Shown here piece by piece: positions 45,818-55,662 of a DNA stretch of 64,000 bases (position 1 is its first letter; the number at the start of each line of letters is the position of its first letter). Made by a program: the position numbers and the translations under genes. This stretch comes from Nageia nagi (taxonomy: Eukaryota; Pinophyta): assembly GCA_050084985.1 (NCBI GenBank), contig JBITNC010000001.1, positions 215,760,001 to 215,824,000 of the forward strand. The letters run 5' to 3'. Under the pieces are notes generated by a model. That model was not told the origin of the DNA. It did not search any database and saw only the letters and a program-made list of their open reading frames with translations.

Positions 45818-48800
45818 ATGAAAACCCACGCATCACCCTTGAAGGACCTCGTTACACGATTGAGCATCATGACCACTTCTAAGAGCAATTCGGTTAAAGA
45901 CTTTTCTAGGGATCTAGAACGACTAAGGCAAGATTGCATCATCGCCATCTATGAAAGACAAAGAGTCCTTTCCCCAAGGGGCCAGGTTCTCAAAGAACAA
46001 TCTTGTTACCATTGGAGACACAGACTGGCAAGACGTTGATCCTATGCAAATGAGAGAGAGAATACGTGGGTTGCCAATCAATGACCTCAAACTAGACGTG
46101 TTCTTCTTCGAACTCTCCACTTGTGCCTTTGTCCCATTTACAGTTCCTTTTCCTGAATTGTGCATGGAAGTTGGTCACCATTGGCAAAAGGGAGAGAGAG
46201 TCCTCCGAGACATCAAGGGCGACATCATTATGGACTTCAACCGCAACACCATCAAAACGGCATTCCAATGGACTTTAGAGGGAAATTTCGAGTACAATGA
46301 AATAGAGTCACTAGCATGCTACCAAGAGACTCACAGGGTTGTCATTGCAATAAAGAGTTGGATGTTGGATGAACATCGTGGACTCAAGGGGAATGCTCTC
46401 ATAAATGCCCCCCATTCCAATTTCTACCCTTCAATTGAGTTGATGCTCTTGATGTTGTCTAGAATTCTTGGAAAAGAAGATGCTTCCAGATTCAAGAAAG
46501 AATTCTTTGGCTTCATTGTGGAGATTGCTAGAGGAAAGAGGATCAAATGGAGCAAGGTGTTGAGTGACACGATCGCAAATCAGTTATCATCCAAGGGCAT
46601 CACATGCAAATTCTACCTCAATTCCTATCTGGTATACTTGTTGCTCCACGTAAAGTATAGGGCCATAGCTAAAGGGCAAGTAGCATGGATTGAGAAAGGA
46701 ACCTTTTCTATTTGGAAATGGTACCCAAATGGAAGCTTGAAAGAAGCTAGGATAGTTTCACCATGAAGAACGATGGGTGGGAATATGAGATCTACAAGGA
46801 CCTCAAAGGAGAAATCACAGTGACTAAGATCGCTAACTCAGCCCAAGATGCATTGAAGAAGCATGGGGACTTCTTCATCCATCACTGACACTATTCCTAC
46901 ATTCGAATTCATAGGTCAGCCATGGAACCATATCAACTACCTAGATTTGTGAGCAACAAATTGCTATTTATGGAGATGATGAAGCAGTTGACCTATTTGC
47001 ATGAACAGGTATGGCAAAAGAAATTGGCCACTTCAAACTTGTCGATCATAGTTGGCGAATATCAGTGCAAGACTTGGGCAGACGTTGACACCATGAAGGA
47101 GTTGGAGAGATTCAATTTCAAGAAAATGCCTATCGCAAATCACTATGCCCTGAGCACAAGATTCACCAATTTTACATGAAGGAGAGGAACAAAGCATATG
47201 AACATAAGCCACTCAGAGAAGAAGAACCTTTCCGAAATGTGAGCAATGCGGGGAAAATGAAGAAAATTCGTGACAGGATGCACAAGGATGCCCACAATCA
47301 ACAACAGGTTGTTGAAGCCACTATCAACAAGAGATTGTCACACAAAAGGGGAGAAGACCACAAGAGTACATATCCAGGGTCACCTAGTTTCCCCCCACAG
47401 TCGAAGAACCTATTGGACAATATGCATCAATGTGTGGGAAGAATTCAGTGGAACAGGTAGTACAAATAGTTAGGGACACCATTGATGAGCATGACATGAG
47501 GGAGTTGGAACGTGTGTCCACTAATAAGATGGTGAGGTGTGTCAGGAACAGAGAGAAGGATCGATCCCCACTACAAAGACCACCTAGAGAATCGACTACA
47601 TGTCCATCGCCAATCGTTCTGCCATTTGGGTCCTCATCCTCTAGTCCCATGTATCAACCTGATGACAATCAAGAGGAAGGACAAGCAGGTGAATCAGAAG
47701 ACGAACAGGAAGTGAGTGCAACTCAACGCAATAATATTCCGAGTATCCAACAAGAGGATAGATCTTTAGAAATCGTGAGTTCAAAAGCCTACTTCCTCGG
47801 AACCTTCAATAGGAAAGGGTAAAGGTCCAGCTTCAGAGTCAGTGCAAAGAAGAGCACAATTAAAGAGACCTTCCTAGTCTCAATCAATAGAGGTTTCTGC
47901 AGAGCATAGTGAAGAAGAAGAGAGTCCCTTGAAAAGAGCCAAGAAAAACACTACCACTATTTAGGAGATAGTCGTTGGAACCCATCAGCCATCACCCACG
48001 GATGAATGGGGAGTTAACATGGAAGAGTGTTTGGATGTGTTTAACATGGATGTCAGGGAGGAGTTTGGAGTTAGAGAAGAGAATGATCAAATTAGAGAAA
48101 GCACTACTCACCCGAATAAGACCCAAACTTATGTGCATTTGGCCAACAATGGAGTTCACATCAAAACAATAATTGAAGATAAGGATAACCTGCAACGACC
48201 TGGAGACCTCAGACAGATAAACCAGATCATCAATACAGGTCCCATTCGTGTGGCTGGTAGAAAACATGCAATCATATCTAACACTGAGGCAATTGCCAAA
48301 GATGAAATGATGAAGGAAATAAAACATATAAGCCTCAAGAAGGAATTGGCTGCTCAAAAAAGATTGACTAGAGAGCTAGAGTCAGCAAAGGTACCCACAG
48401 AGGAGCTTCGAAAGATAAAACCCCTCAAGGAGGGTCTAATTGCAGTGAAATAGGAAGTAATCGACAAGGTCTTGATAGTGGTGCAGCAGTATATTGGTTC
48501 ATTGCAGAGAACTGCACTTGATGAACAAAAGTTAAAGGATATTGTTGTTGAAAGGGTCAGCCTTCTCAGAGTTCTAGAGTCTCGAAAACCAATGATACTG
48601 AGATTTGAGATGACTCAAGGTCACAGACTGGAAGATGTTAAGTTCTATGAGCATGATTGGTTCTCCTTGGGTGTTGTCAATCAGATGGCCACTCGCTTCC
48701 AGGAGGTGCAGAAGGAGGTTGAAGTACTCAATGACAAGGCTAACAGAAGCCTTGAATAGATGGAATTCCAGGTCAAATTCATAGATGATGATGCCACCAT

Positions 48801-49083
48801 TAGGGAGAAGGACCTGAAAGCGGTAGAAGTTAGACATTTCCTCCATAGCTTGATCATAACCGATGACGTCCACACTTATCATACGGGAAGTCATCTCAAG
48901 CACATGTTGAGAGCTCATGCCTGGAAGAATGATATGCAAAGGATGATTGAAGAAGTTGGACGCTAGGTTGCGGAGAATGGGCCGAAGATGTCACAGATGC
49001 TACATGGATTGGAACTCACGACGAAATTCTTGGATGAGGATTTCGAGGGACGAGTTGTGGGCTTGGGCTCACCTTCATCTTAG
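45818..49083 (+). pseudogene. Decayed long ORF of unknown family (gag-like or accessory protein of a retroelement)
   Basis: A coding region of about 1000 codons, broken by several frameshifts and stops. The best part is 45951-46766 (271 residues): MRERIRGLPINDLKLDVFFF, FVPFTVPFPELC, KGDIIMDFNRNTIKTAF, LSRILGKEDASRFKKEFFG, YLVYLLLHVKYRAIAKGQ. It continues in other frames as MKNDGWEYEIYKDLKG (46763), LPRFVSNKLLFMEMMK (46922), a hydrophilic Ser/Pro-rich and acidic linker (about 47430-47820) and a charged coiled coil (48280-48960). The last frame runs through one stop to MLHGLELTTKFLDEDFEG and ends at 49083. There are no zinc knuckle, protease or RT motifs. The globular head plus coiled coil and the upstream TATA box suggest a first ORF of a non-autonomous retroelement. 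I do not recognise the family. Confidence 0.55.
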
Positions 49084-50259
49084 TCAAAATTTTCATAGTT
49101 TATTATTTTATTCCAAGAAAAGATATTTATTTTGATGAAATATTTTTATTATATTTATTATTATTTAATTCCCAACCTTGTGATAGATGAGGATTAGCTC
49201 CCACAAGTTTGGAAGAAACTTTGTGATGCCATGTGGCAATTTGTGATTGAACCATCTATATTTTCTCGTATTTTGGAAGTAGGGTTAGGGCAACATCTAG
49301 GGTTTCCAAGAAAACTATTTATAGCCCATTTGGGCTCATTTGTAGGGGATTAGACATTTTGCATTTGTGAGAGACTTAAGCTTATTGCCAATTGAACAAG
49401 TTTGCTCCATTTGTGAATGTGGTGTGACTTCAAGTAATTGAATGGTGAATGTTTTCATTTGGATGGAACTATGAATGTTGCTTATACACTTTGAGTGTAT
49501 GAATGCTATTGTTATCTTGTTTCATTCGAATTGCTTGGATCATCTCATAAACCTCATGTTGGGGTGCATGAGAGAATAGTTGGATATCTCCCGAAGTGAT
49601 TTGAGTAAAACTTGACTTGTGATAAGTTCATAGTTTGCATAATTATACTCGTGCAATTTATGATGGCTCTCTCTTATGACGCTTAGCTTAGGAACTTCAC
49701 TCCACCGTCGAAGATCTATCCATGACATACCTTCTACCACCCTTGCCATTACTTCATGCTCCTTTTACTAGTCCATTCGTGTTGTTGGCTAGTAGAGTGA
49801 ACACGAAGTGGTGAAACCTAAATCAAGCCCAAGAGAAGTAGATCCCAATCCTATGTACATGTTGATGAAATCATATGCACTCGTGCCCAATTCATACACC
49901 ATGGTCTAATCTACCTTTTTCTTTATTTTTCACTTTTTTTCTCACAACTTTTGCAACCCATTTTTCCTTTCCTTTCAAGAAACAACCATTTTCTGGAGAT
50001 AGGGACCTTTCGAGTCCTTGATTAACAAATGATATTTGAGTTGGAAACAACTTTAAACATCTCGACCAGTCTCCTAAGTAACCTCTTGCACACCCCATCA
50101 CGAGAGCTTTGAGGTAACCAGTAGTAGGTAGTGGTCATGCCCTACCATCTAGGTGTTGGTGTCTTCCCACAAGTCTTGCAAGCCCATTTTCCTATTAGCA
50201 AGGTAGGAAAGAAAAAGCCCCCAACATAGTTGTTTTCATATTCTTTTTCCATTAGTCCA
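49084..50259. other. Non-coding stretch, possibly LTR remains
   Basis: No ORF with recognisable content. A TATA-like CTATTTATAGCCC lies near 49313, followed by transcript-like sequence, as in an LTR. I could not match it to a second copy in the window. Confidence 0.35.
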
Positions 50260-51070
50260 TTATCTAATCAATCCAAGAACAATAGCAAAAGATATAGAAA
50301 ACACCATAGGTCTCTTCAAATTTTCTAGAGAGTGCATCACGACAACATTTTCTTGTCCTTTCTTATGTTCAATCTCAAGATCGTTGCGATGCATTTTCAT
50401 GTCTCATTTATGTTATTCCAAAAAGGATAACCTTCACTCCAAGAAATAATTCAGGTTACTATGGTCAATATTTATTTCCTAGTGTCTTTTCATGAAGTAT
50501 GGTTTCCATTTGTCCATAGGATGAAGAACAGCCAACATTTCATACAATAATTTCTTCAAGCGTTTTTCTAATAGTTGTTTTCAAAGGAAAATGGTTACTT
50601 TCTTACATGAATACCACTCCAAATTTGTTCCTAAAGCATCACACTCAATTACAAATGGTTTAGAAAAGTCAAGTGTTTCCAAGCCGAAGTAGAGTACATT
50701 TTGTTTTTCAACTCTTTAAATGATTGAGTTGTTTTTTCTATCTAAATGAATATGTCCTTTATAAGAGGTATTAATGATGCTAATATTTTTCCATAGTTCA
50801 TAATTCTGCAAAGCAACATGTAAGTTCCAAAAATCTTTTAGATGTTTTAGAGTTTTGTAAAAGGACCAATCTTCCTTGGATCCACTTTTACCCCTCCAAT
50901 TGAAACTATATATCTTAAATATTCAACTTCCAAAAAATCAAAATGAGCACTTCGATCTCTTTCACAAATTATTGTTCCCTATTCAAAATATGAAGCATGT
51001 ATTCTATATATTATAAGTCATCTCCACATCTCATATATATATCAATCTACCATTAAATAAATCAGTGGTG
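50260..51070 (-). pseudogene. Ty3/gypsy RT-RNase H connection fragment
   Basis: On the minus strand from about 51065 the text reads RDRSAHFDFLEVEYL, IVSIGGVKVDPRKI (the usual F-L-G-x-x-I-S-x-x-G-I-x-x-D-P-x-K end of gypsy RT), then LASLIPLIKD and IEKTTQSFKELKNKM of the RNase H linker. Broken RNase H text follows down to about 50260, with RKDKKMLS near the end. It is full of stops and has no LTR. Confidence 0.7.
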
Positions 51071-51296
51071 TTGTTCCTAAAGGCCCTTAGTGAGACATCC
51101 TACAAAAAAAATTTATCACAACTCCCATGTAATAGCAAAGAGGATTATAGATGGAAATGGAAATGAAGAAATAAAAAAAATAACAGAGTTACCAGGTTTA
51201 GTCGAACCTGTCTCAAGTTCAGTTCGAACCGCACTTTCTAAAAAAACTGAACCAGTTTGGTGCGACACGGGTCAGATTTGCTGAAAAAAAAATTAT

Positions 51297-52169
51297 GTGC
51301 GTAGAAAGAAAATAGTCCAACTTAGCCTGAAACCCCTACGCGAAGTAAATATCGCAAACCCCCGCGAGAAGTATATGTACATTATGCAGAGGTTTGGAAC
51401 TCCAAAATTTTTAGTTTCAGATCAAGGACCTCAGTTTATGTCTCACATGATAAAGCATTTTGTTGATCACTATCAGATTACCCATAAGAAAGCTTCCCCA
51501 TATCACCCACAAACCAGTGGTCAAGTAGAGGTTACTAATAGAGAATTAGAAAGGATCTTGACCAAAACCGTTGCTTCACATAGGAAGGATTGGGCAAATA
51601 GACTCTCTGAAGCTGTATGGGCTTATAATATAACATGGAAGTCCACAACAGGACTTTCACCTTATGAATTAGTATATGGAAAGAAACCACTCTTACCAAT
51701 AGAGTTTGAAATTCAAACTCTTAGAACAACCTTAGAAGTAGAGATTGATCTGAATAAGGCCCAGAGAGATAGATTGATCCAATTGAGTGCATTAGATGAG
51801 CAGAGGAGGGAAGCTTTACATCAAACTGAAATCATTCAGCAACAAAGAAAGATATGGCATGATAAGAATTTGAGGAATACACAATTCAACCCAGGGAATT
51901 GGGTTCTCTTGTTTGATTCCAAATACCAAAATTTCATGGGAAAATTACAGACAAGGTGGCTTGGACCTTACAACATCTTGCAGGTCTTCAATAATGGAAC
52001 TGTTCAACTTCAGCCAATTGATGGGTCTAAAAGAGCCATGTTGGTCAATGGGCATCGACTTTGACCTTACATTCTGCCAAAGAATAAAGAACAGTTCAGT
52101 CAGCAGTTAAGGACAGCAGATTTGGATTTAATTGAGGAAGGATATTCTTCCTCATACAAATCAAATTGA
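51297..52169 (+). pseudogene. Athila-like Ty3/gypsy integrase, C-terminal two thirds
   Basis: Well preserved: one frame of 255 codons to a TGA at 52062, which stands for an expected CGA in HRL-R-PYIL, and then the same frame runs on to a TGA at 52167-52169. From RFGTPKFLVSDQGPQF on it is integrase, with the second catalytic Asp in VSDQG and the catalytic Glu in YHPQTSGQVEVTNRELE. VWAYNITWKSTTGLSPYELV and PGNWVLLFDSK then LQTRWLGPYNILQ follow (C-terminal domain). VNGHRL at the end is the Athila/Tat type. The first 75 bases do not fit integrase, so the element is truncated near 51375. Apart from the truncation and the single stop it is nearly intact, so this is one of the youngest insertions here. 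Confidence 0.85.
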
Positions 52170-52251
52170 TCAGCTTACAAAGAAGCAAGAATAAAGACTG
52201 AATCTGAATCATCAGAGTCAGTCAAGACCAGTGATGGTCCTATCTTTTGTT

Positions 52252-52254
52252 TAG

Positions 52255-52310
<56 letters not shown>
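52252..52310. repeat. Poly(A)/(AT)n microsatellite
   Basis: About 16 A followed by about 20 AT units. Confidence 0.92.
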
Positions 52311-52312
<2 letters not shown>

Positions 52313-52356
52313 ACAATGTATCTATGGAAATGGACAGTTTAAACTCTTTCTTTTAG

Positions 52357-52585
52357 ACTGGCTCCAGAAACTGTTTTAGAACCAGCTCCAGAAATTGTTT
52401 CTTGACTAGCTCCAGAAACTGTTTTATGACTAGCTCCAGAAACTGTTTTAGGACTAGCTCCAGAAACTGTTTCCTAACTAGCTCCAGAAACTGTTTTACG
52501 ACTAGCTCCAGAAACTGTTTTGTAACCAGCTCCAGAAGTCGTCAAGCATAGCTCCAGAAAGCGTTTAACTCCAGCTCCAGAAGGC
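52357..52585 (+). repeat. 24-bp tandem repeat array 1 (TCCAGAA core)
   Basis: Ten units of the form GCTCCAGAAACTGTTTTA plus six variable bases. GCTCCAGAA starts at 52361, 52385, 52409, 52433, 52457, 52481, 52505, 52529, 52551 and 52574: the first seven steps are exactly 24 bp, the last two 22 and 23. Confidence 0.92.
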
Positions 52586-53005
52586 ACGATATGTCAGCCT
52601 CGGAATTGCCGTCAACTCCGGAAACTTTTCTCTCACATGGTCATTATGATCTGGAGTCCAGTTGGCATCTGAAGACGTGGCTTGACAGGTATGCATTTAA
52701 TAATTAAATTGATAGTTAATAAATTGTAAAATCGTTTAAGTCGTGATAAGTGTTCCAAGAAGTAAATGTTGATCAAACGAAATAAATGCAAAAGACACCA
52801 CTTGTACATTCTGGCGCATCAAACGCGTGAGAAGTTAATGATACATATCATTAATATTAATGGGAACAATTTGAGGTGACATGCACAAGCAAGTTGAAAC
52901 CAGCAGACGTCATTTTTACATGCATGCACCAGAAAGGAATTTCTCACAGTAAGCTCCAGAAGCCAGTTTGCCAGAACCCAGATCCAGAAAGCAGTCAAAA
53001 TCAAA

Positions 53006-55057
53006 ATGGGGATGAAACGCAAGAAAGAACCAGAGAATACGGAGGAATTGAGGAAAGAGGCAGAACAGGTAGAAATCTTCCAAAAGTTTGACCTGTTGCA
53101 ATTCTTTGATAAATTTAGAGGATATAACGAGCAGCTAGTTTTAGACTTTGCCGAAGGATTGAGGGAAAACTCTGTAACACTGGGATCCCATACAATACCA
53201 ATCACTGAGAATTCAATCAGTGAATTAACAGGGTTACCAATACTTGGAGAAAATTTGTTGAAAAGAGACAGTTACCCAAATTTGTTGGAACAATTTCATC
53301 CAAGTACAGAACAGAAGGCGGAAGTGTACAGAACCTCTGGACATATTCAAGAAGTAAAACGAAATACCTTACCTGAAAAATGGGCAAAAGCAGCTCTATG
53401 GATAATGAAGTATATCACCTGTGAAGGGCAATATGTCACTCTAATGGGGCACCATCTAAGGCTGTTAATATGTTTAAGGTATGACAATTACACCTCTTGT
53501 AATTTGTCTATGTTAGTGCTCCAGAATTTACAGAAAATGGCTACAAAGGTTAGGGCAAAAGCTGATAACAAATCATCTGCCTTAAAACACCACGGTTTAG
53601 TAACATTACTCTGCAAAGAATATATTTTGAAACAAGAAAATGGTGATAGACTGTGGGAGGAATTCCAGAGGCAATACCCCTTAGAAAACTCTGACGATCA
53701 TAATGTCTTAAAGATGGGAACTGTAGAAATCGGAGCAGCATCAAGCTCTCACATTGAAACTGTTCCGGTTATTCCTGTTAAGGAGATGAACATAGTTCAG
53801 ACAGAGGAAAGTTTCAATATAGGTACACAACAAGACATTCCTTCCAGTCCAGAAGAAGCAGAATTGCAATTTGTATCTAAAAGGAGATCAAAAAGGTTAA
53901 GGAAGAAGCAATCTCAAGAAAAAGAGTCATCCCCACAGAAAAGACATCAAGTGGAAAAGACTCCAGAAATAAATGATAGTAGCCATCCAATTACTATTGA
54001 GGAATGGGATCTAATAGCAGAAGGAATTCAACCCTCAGAACCAGCTCCAGAGTCAGTTCCAGAATCAGCTCCAGAGTCAGTTCCAGAATCAGCTCCAGAG
54101 TCAGTTCCAGAATCAGCTCCAGAGTCAGTTCCAGAGTCAGTTCCAGAATCAGCTCCAGAGTCAGTTCCAGAATCAGCTCCAGAGTCAGTTCCAGAATCAG
54201 CTCCAGAGTCAATTCCAGAATCAGCTCCAGAATCAGAACTCCAAAAATTACAAAAGCAGCTCTGGGCCATGGAACAAGCAAATGCACAACTGGTGAGTGA
54301 AAATTCTGTTCTTATTAGCAAGAGTACAAAGTTAGAGGAACAGAATTTACGATTACTTCAAGATTGTGCTAGCTTAGAAACAATGTTAGCTAAGGAAAGG
54401 GAATTGCCTAATATGCTTCAACAATTAACAACTGAATTAGACAAAAAGGGAATTTCTTTGGATAAATGTCGAAATGTTGAACAAGTAGGGGAGAAGATAG
54501 CCAATTTAATTGCAAAACAGAGTGCAGAAATAAAACAGCTAAAAGATACTGTTCAACAAACAGAAGAAGTTATTGAAAAAATGGAAGATTCAAACTTCAA
54601 AACCTCTCAAGAGATTAGAACTTTAAAAAAGCAGAACAAAGAAATTCCTCTCATCAAGCAAGCAGTCATAGATTTATGTAGAATATGTGATGAGCTTGTT
54701 CAGCTGAAGCAACCCTCAGTTATGTACAGCAGGTACCTTAAAGAGCAATTTTTGAAATGGCAAGTAAAAAGAATTAAGAAAGGATTGCCATATAACTTAG
54801 ACACAGGAGCAGACTTTATCAGAGCATATTTTGAAGCAGCAGAACAAGAAAGATACCTCCTGTGTGAGTTATATGTACATGATTTCATTCTTAGGGGTAA
54901 CACAAGATTCTTTCCAGCAGTATTTGTAGGGGAAATCCAGATACAAGCTTTTGTATCTATTTTGTATAATCAGATTCAATGGGGAGATGAAATGGAACAG
55001 ATCCCACACAAAGATTTGAGTGATAATTTCTGGGTTAGACAACAACCAGTATGTTGA
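53006..55057 (+). CDS. Long accessory ORF of the Athila-like element, unknown family (683 aa)
   Basis: An open frame of 683 codons placed downstream of integrase, where Athila elements carry their extra ORF. Residues 25-230 form a globular region: FFDKFRGYNEQLVLDFAEGL, IPITENSISELTGLPILGEN, LMGHHLRLLICLRYDNYTSC, HHGLVTLLCKEYILKQ. The part with ITENSISELTGLP resembles the I-x-x-x-L-G/T-x-P pattern of putative plant transposon proteins; that is a weak recollection. Residues 290-315 are basic (KRRSKRLRKKQ) and could be a nuclear signal. Residues 346-411 are 16 PES repeats. Residues 412-560 are a coiled coil (LEEQNLRLLQDCASLETMLA). A C-terminal globular part follows. No signal peptide or membrane segment is seen, so an envelope role is unlikely. 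The start ATG has AAAATGG context. Confidence 0.75.
   Translation: MGMKRKKEPENTEELRKEAEQVEIFQKFDLLQFFDKFRGYNEQLVLDFAEGLRENSVTLGSHTIPITENSISELTGLPILGENLLKRDSYPNLLEQFHPSTEQKAEVYRTSGHIQEVKRNTLPEKWAKAALWIMKYITCEGQYVTLMGHHLRLLICLRYDNYTSCNLSMLVLQNLQKMATKVRAKADNKSSALKHHGLVTLLCKEYILKQENGDRLWEEFQRQYPLENSDDHNVLKMGTVEIGAASSSHIETVPVIPVKEMNIVQTEESFNIGTQQDIPSSPEEAELQFVSKRRSKRLRKKQSQEKESSPQKRHQVEKTPEINDSSHPITIEEWDLIAEGIQPSEPAPESVPESAPESVPESAPESVPESAPESVPESVPESAPESVPESAPESVPESAPESIPESAPESELQKLQKQLWAMEQANAQLVSENSVLISKSTKLEEQNLRLLQDCASLETMLAKERELPNMLQQLTTELDKKGISLDKCRNVEQVGEKIANLIAKQSAEIKQLKDTVQQTEEVIEKMEDSNFKTSQEIRTLKKQNKEIPLIKQAVIDLCRICDELVQLKQPSVMYSRYLKEQFLKWQVKRIKKGLPYNLDTGADFIRAYFEAAEQERYLLCELYVHDFILRGNTRFFPAVFVGEIQIQAFVSILYNQIQWGDEMEQIPHKDLSDNFWVRQQPVC
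54041..54236 (+). repeat. 24-bp tandem repeat array 2, coding for PES repeats
   Basis: Two alternating 12-bp units (CCAGAATCAGCT and CCAGAGTCAGTT) encode PESA and PESV in turn: 16 PES motifs with one VPES-VPES slip near 54122-54145. The period of 24 bp and the CTCCAGA core are shared with the non-coding arrays at 52357-52585 and 55990-56640. Confidence 0.93.
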
Positions 55058-55637
55058 TGAGGCAAGATCACTTTTCATGGCAGAAATAAATAGAGATTTA
55101 AACAGATACCAAGGAATGTTAAATGAGTGCTTGACCAGATGCCTAAGCACAACACAGGCTATATTTAATCAAGCTTTAGCCAGTTGTCAAAGAAGATGGG
55201 ATTTTCAAACAGATCAGCATAAGCAAAGGGAAATTATTTCCCCAAATAATCTGAGATGGAGCAAAAGAAGAGTTGAATCACTGTGTGCAATAATAAGAAA
55301 AGCACCCTATCAATGGATTGGACAACGGTTTAGACCATTATTAGTTTTGGAACCAGCTTCTTTTTGGCAAGATGAGAGTCCCCAAAATCAGCAGTTATTT
55401 CAGATTTGGGAAATAGAAATGAGGATGAGTAAAGGCTTGGGAAATTATGTTGAAAGGCCAAAGTTGGATAGTATAGGCCCAACAAAGATAAATCTTCTAT
55501 CAAGAGAAGATAAAGAAAAGATTTTTGAATGCTTATATCCGTATGACCTGAGCCTGATGATAAAAGATTTAAATTCTCCCCACTATAATTCTGATCCACA
55601 GTCCAGTGACTCTGAAAGTAATGATTCAGAAAGGTAA
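55020..55637 (+). CDS. Continuation of the accessory ORF in the +1 frame (205 aa)
   Basis: This frame overlaps the end of the 683-aa ORF by 38 bp and looks like its natural continuation: NNQYVDEARSLFMAEINRDL, LSTTQAIFNQALASCQRRWD, RVESLCAIIRKAPYQWIGQR, FEIMR-like IWEIEMRMSKGLGNYVERPK, ending in an acidic Ser-rich tail (SDPQSSDSESNDSER). Either one base was gained or lost near 55030-55055, making the ORF above a frameshifted pseudogene, or the two proteins are joined by programmed frameshifting. The first is simpler. The stop at 55635-55637 lies 9 bp before the polypurine tract, so this is the real 3' end of the coding region. Confidence 0.65.
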   Translation: MIISGLDNNQYVDEARSLFMAEINRDLNRYQGMLNECLTRCLSTTQAIFNQALASCQRRWDFQTDQHKQREIISPNNLRWSKRRVESLCAIIRKAPYQWIGQRFRPLLVLEPASFWQDESPQNQQLFQIWEIEMRMSKGLGNYVERPKLDSIGPTKINLLSREDKEKIFECLYPYDLSLMIKDLNSPHYNSDPQSSDSESNDSER

Positions 55638-55645
55638 TTAAGTAA

Positions 55646-55655
55646 TTGAGGGGGC
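55646..55655 (+). other. Polypurine tract of the Athila-like element
   Basis: TTGAGGGGG lies between the last stop codon and the LTR start at 55663. Confidence 0.65.
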
Positions 55656-55662
55656 TCAATTT

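Larger units (their letters stand above)
52170..53005 (+). other. Spacer between integrase and accessory ORF
   Basis: An 836-bp non-coding region of the Athila-like element. It holds a (TA)n microsatellite, the first 24-bp repeat array (52357-52585) and isolated CTCCAGAA copies near 52953 and 52982. A promoter or splice signal for the accessory ORF could lie here, but none was identified. Confidence 0.6.

Noticed and set aside
53994-54321. Open frames of about 97 codons in other frames over the PES repeat
   Set aside because: Shadows of the in-frame repeat of the 683-aa ORF, for the same reason.
53006-55057. Envelope gene
   Set aside because: The position fits, but there is no signal peptide or transmembrane segment. 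The protein is hydrophilic with a coiled coil.
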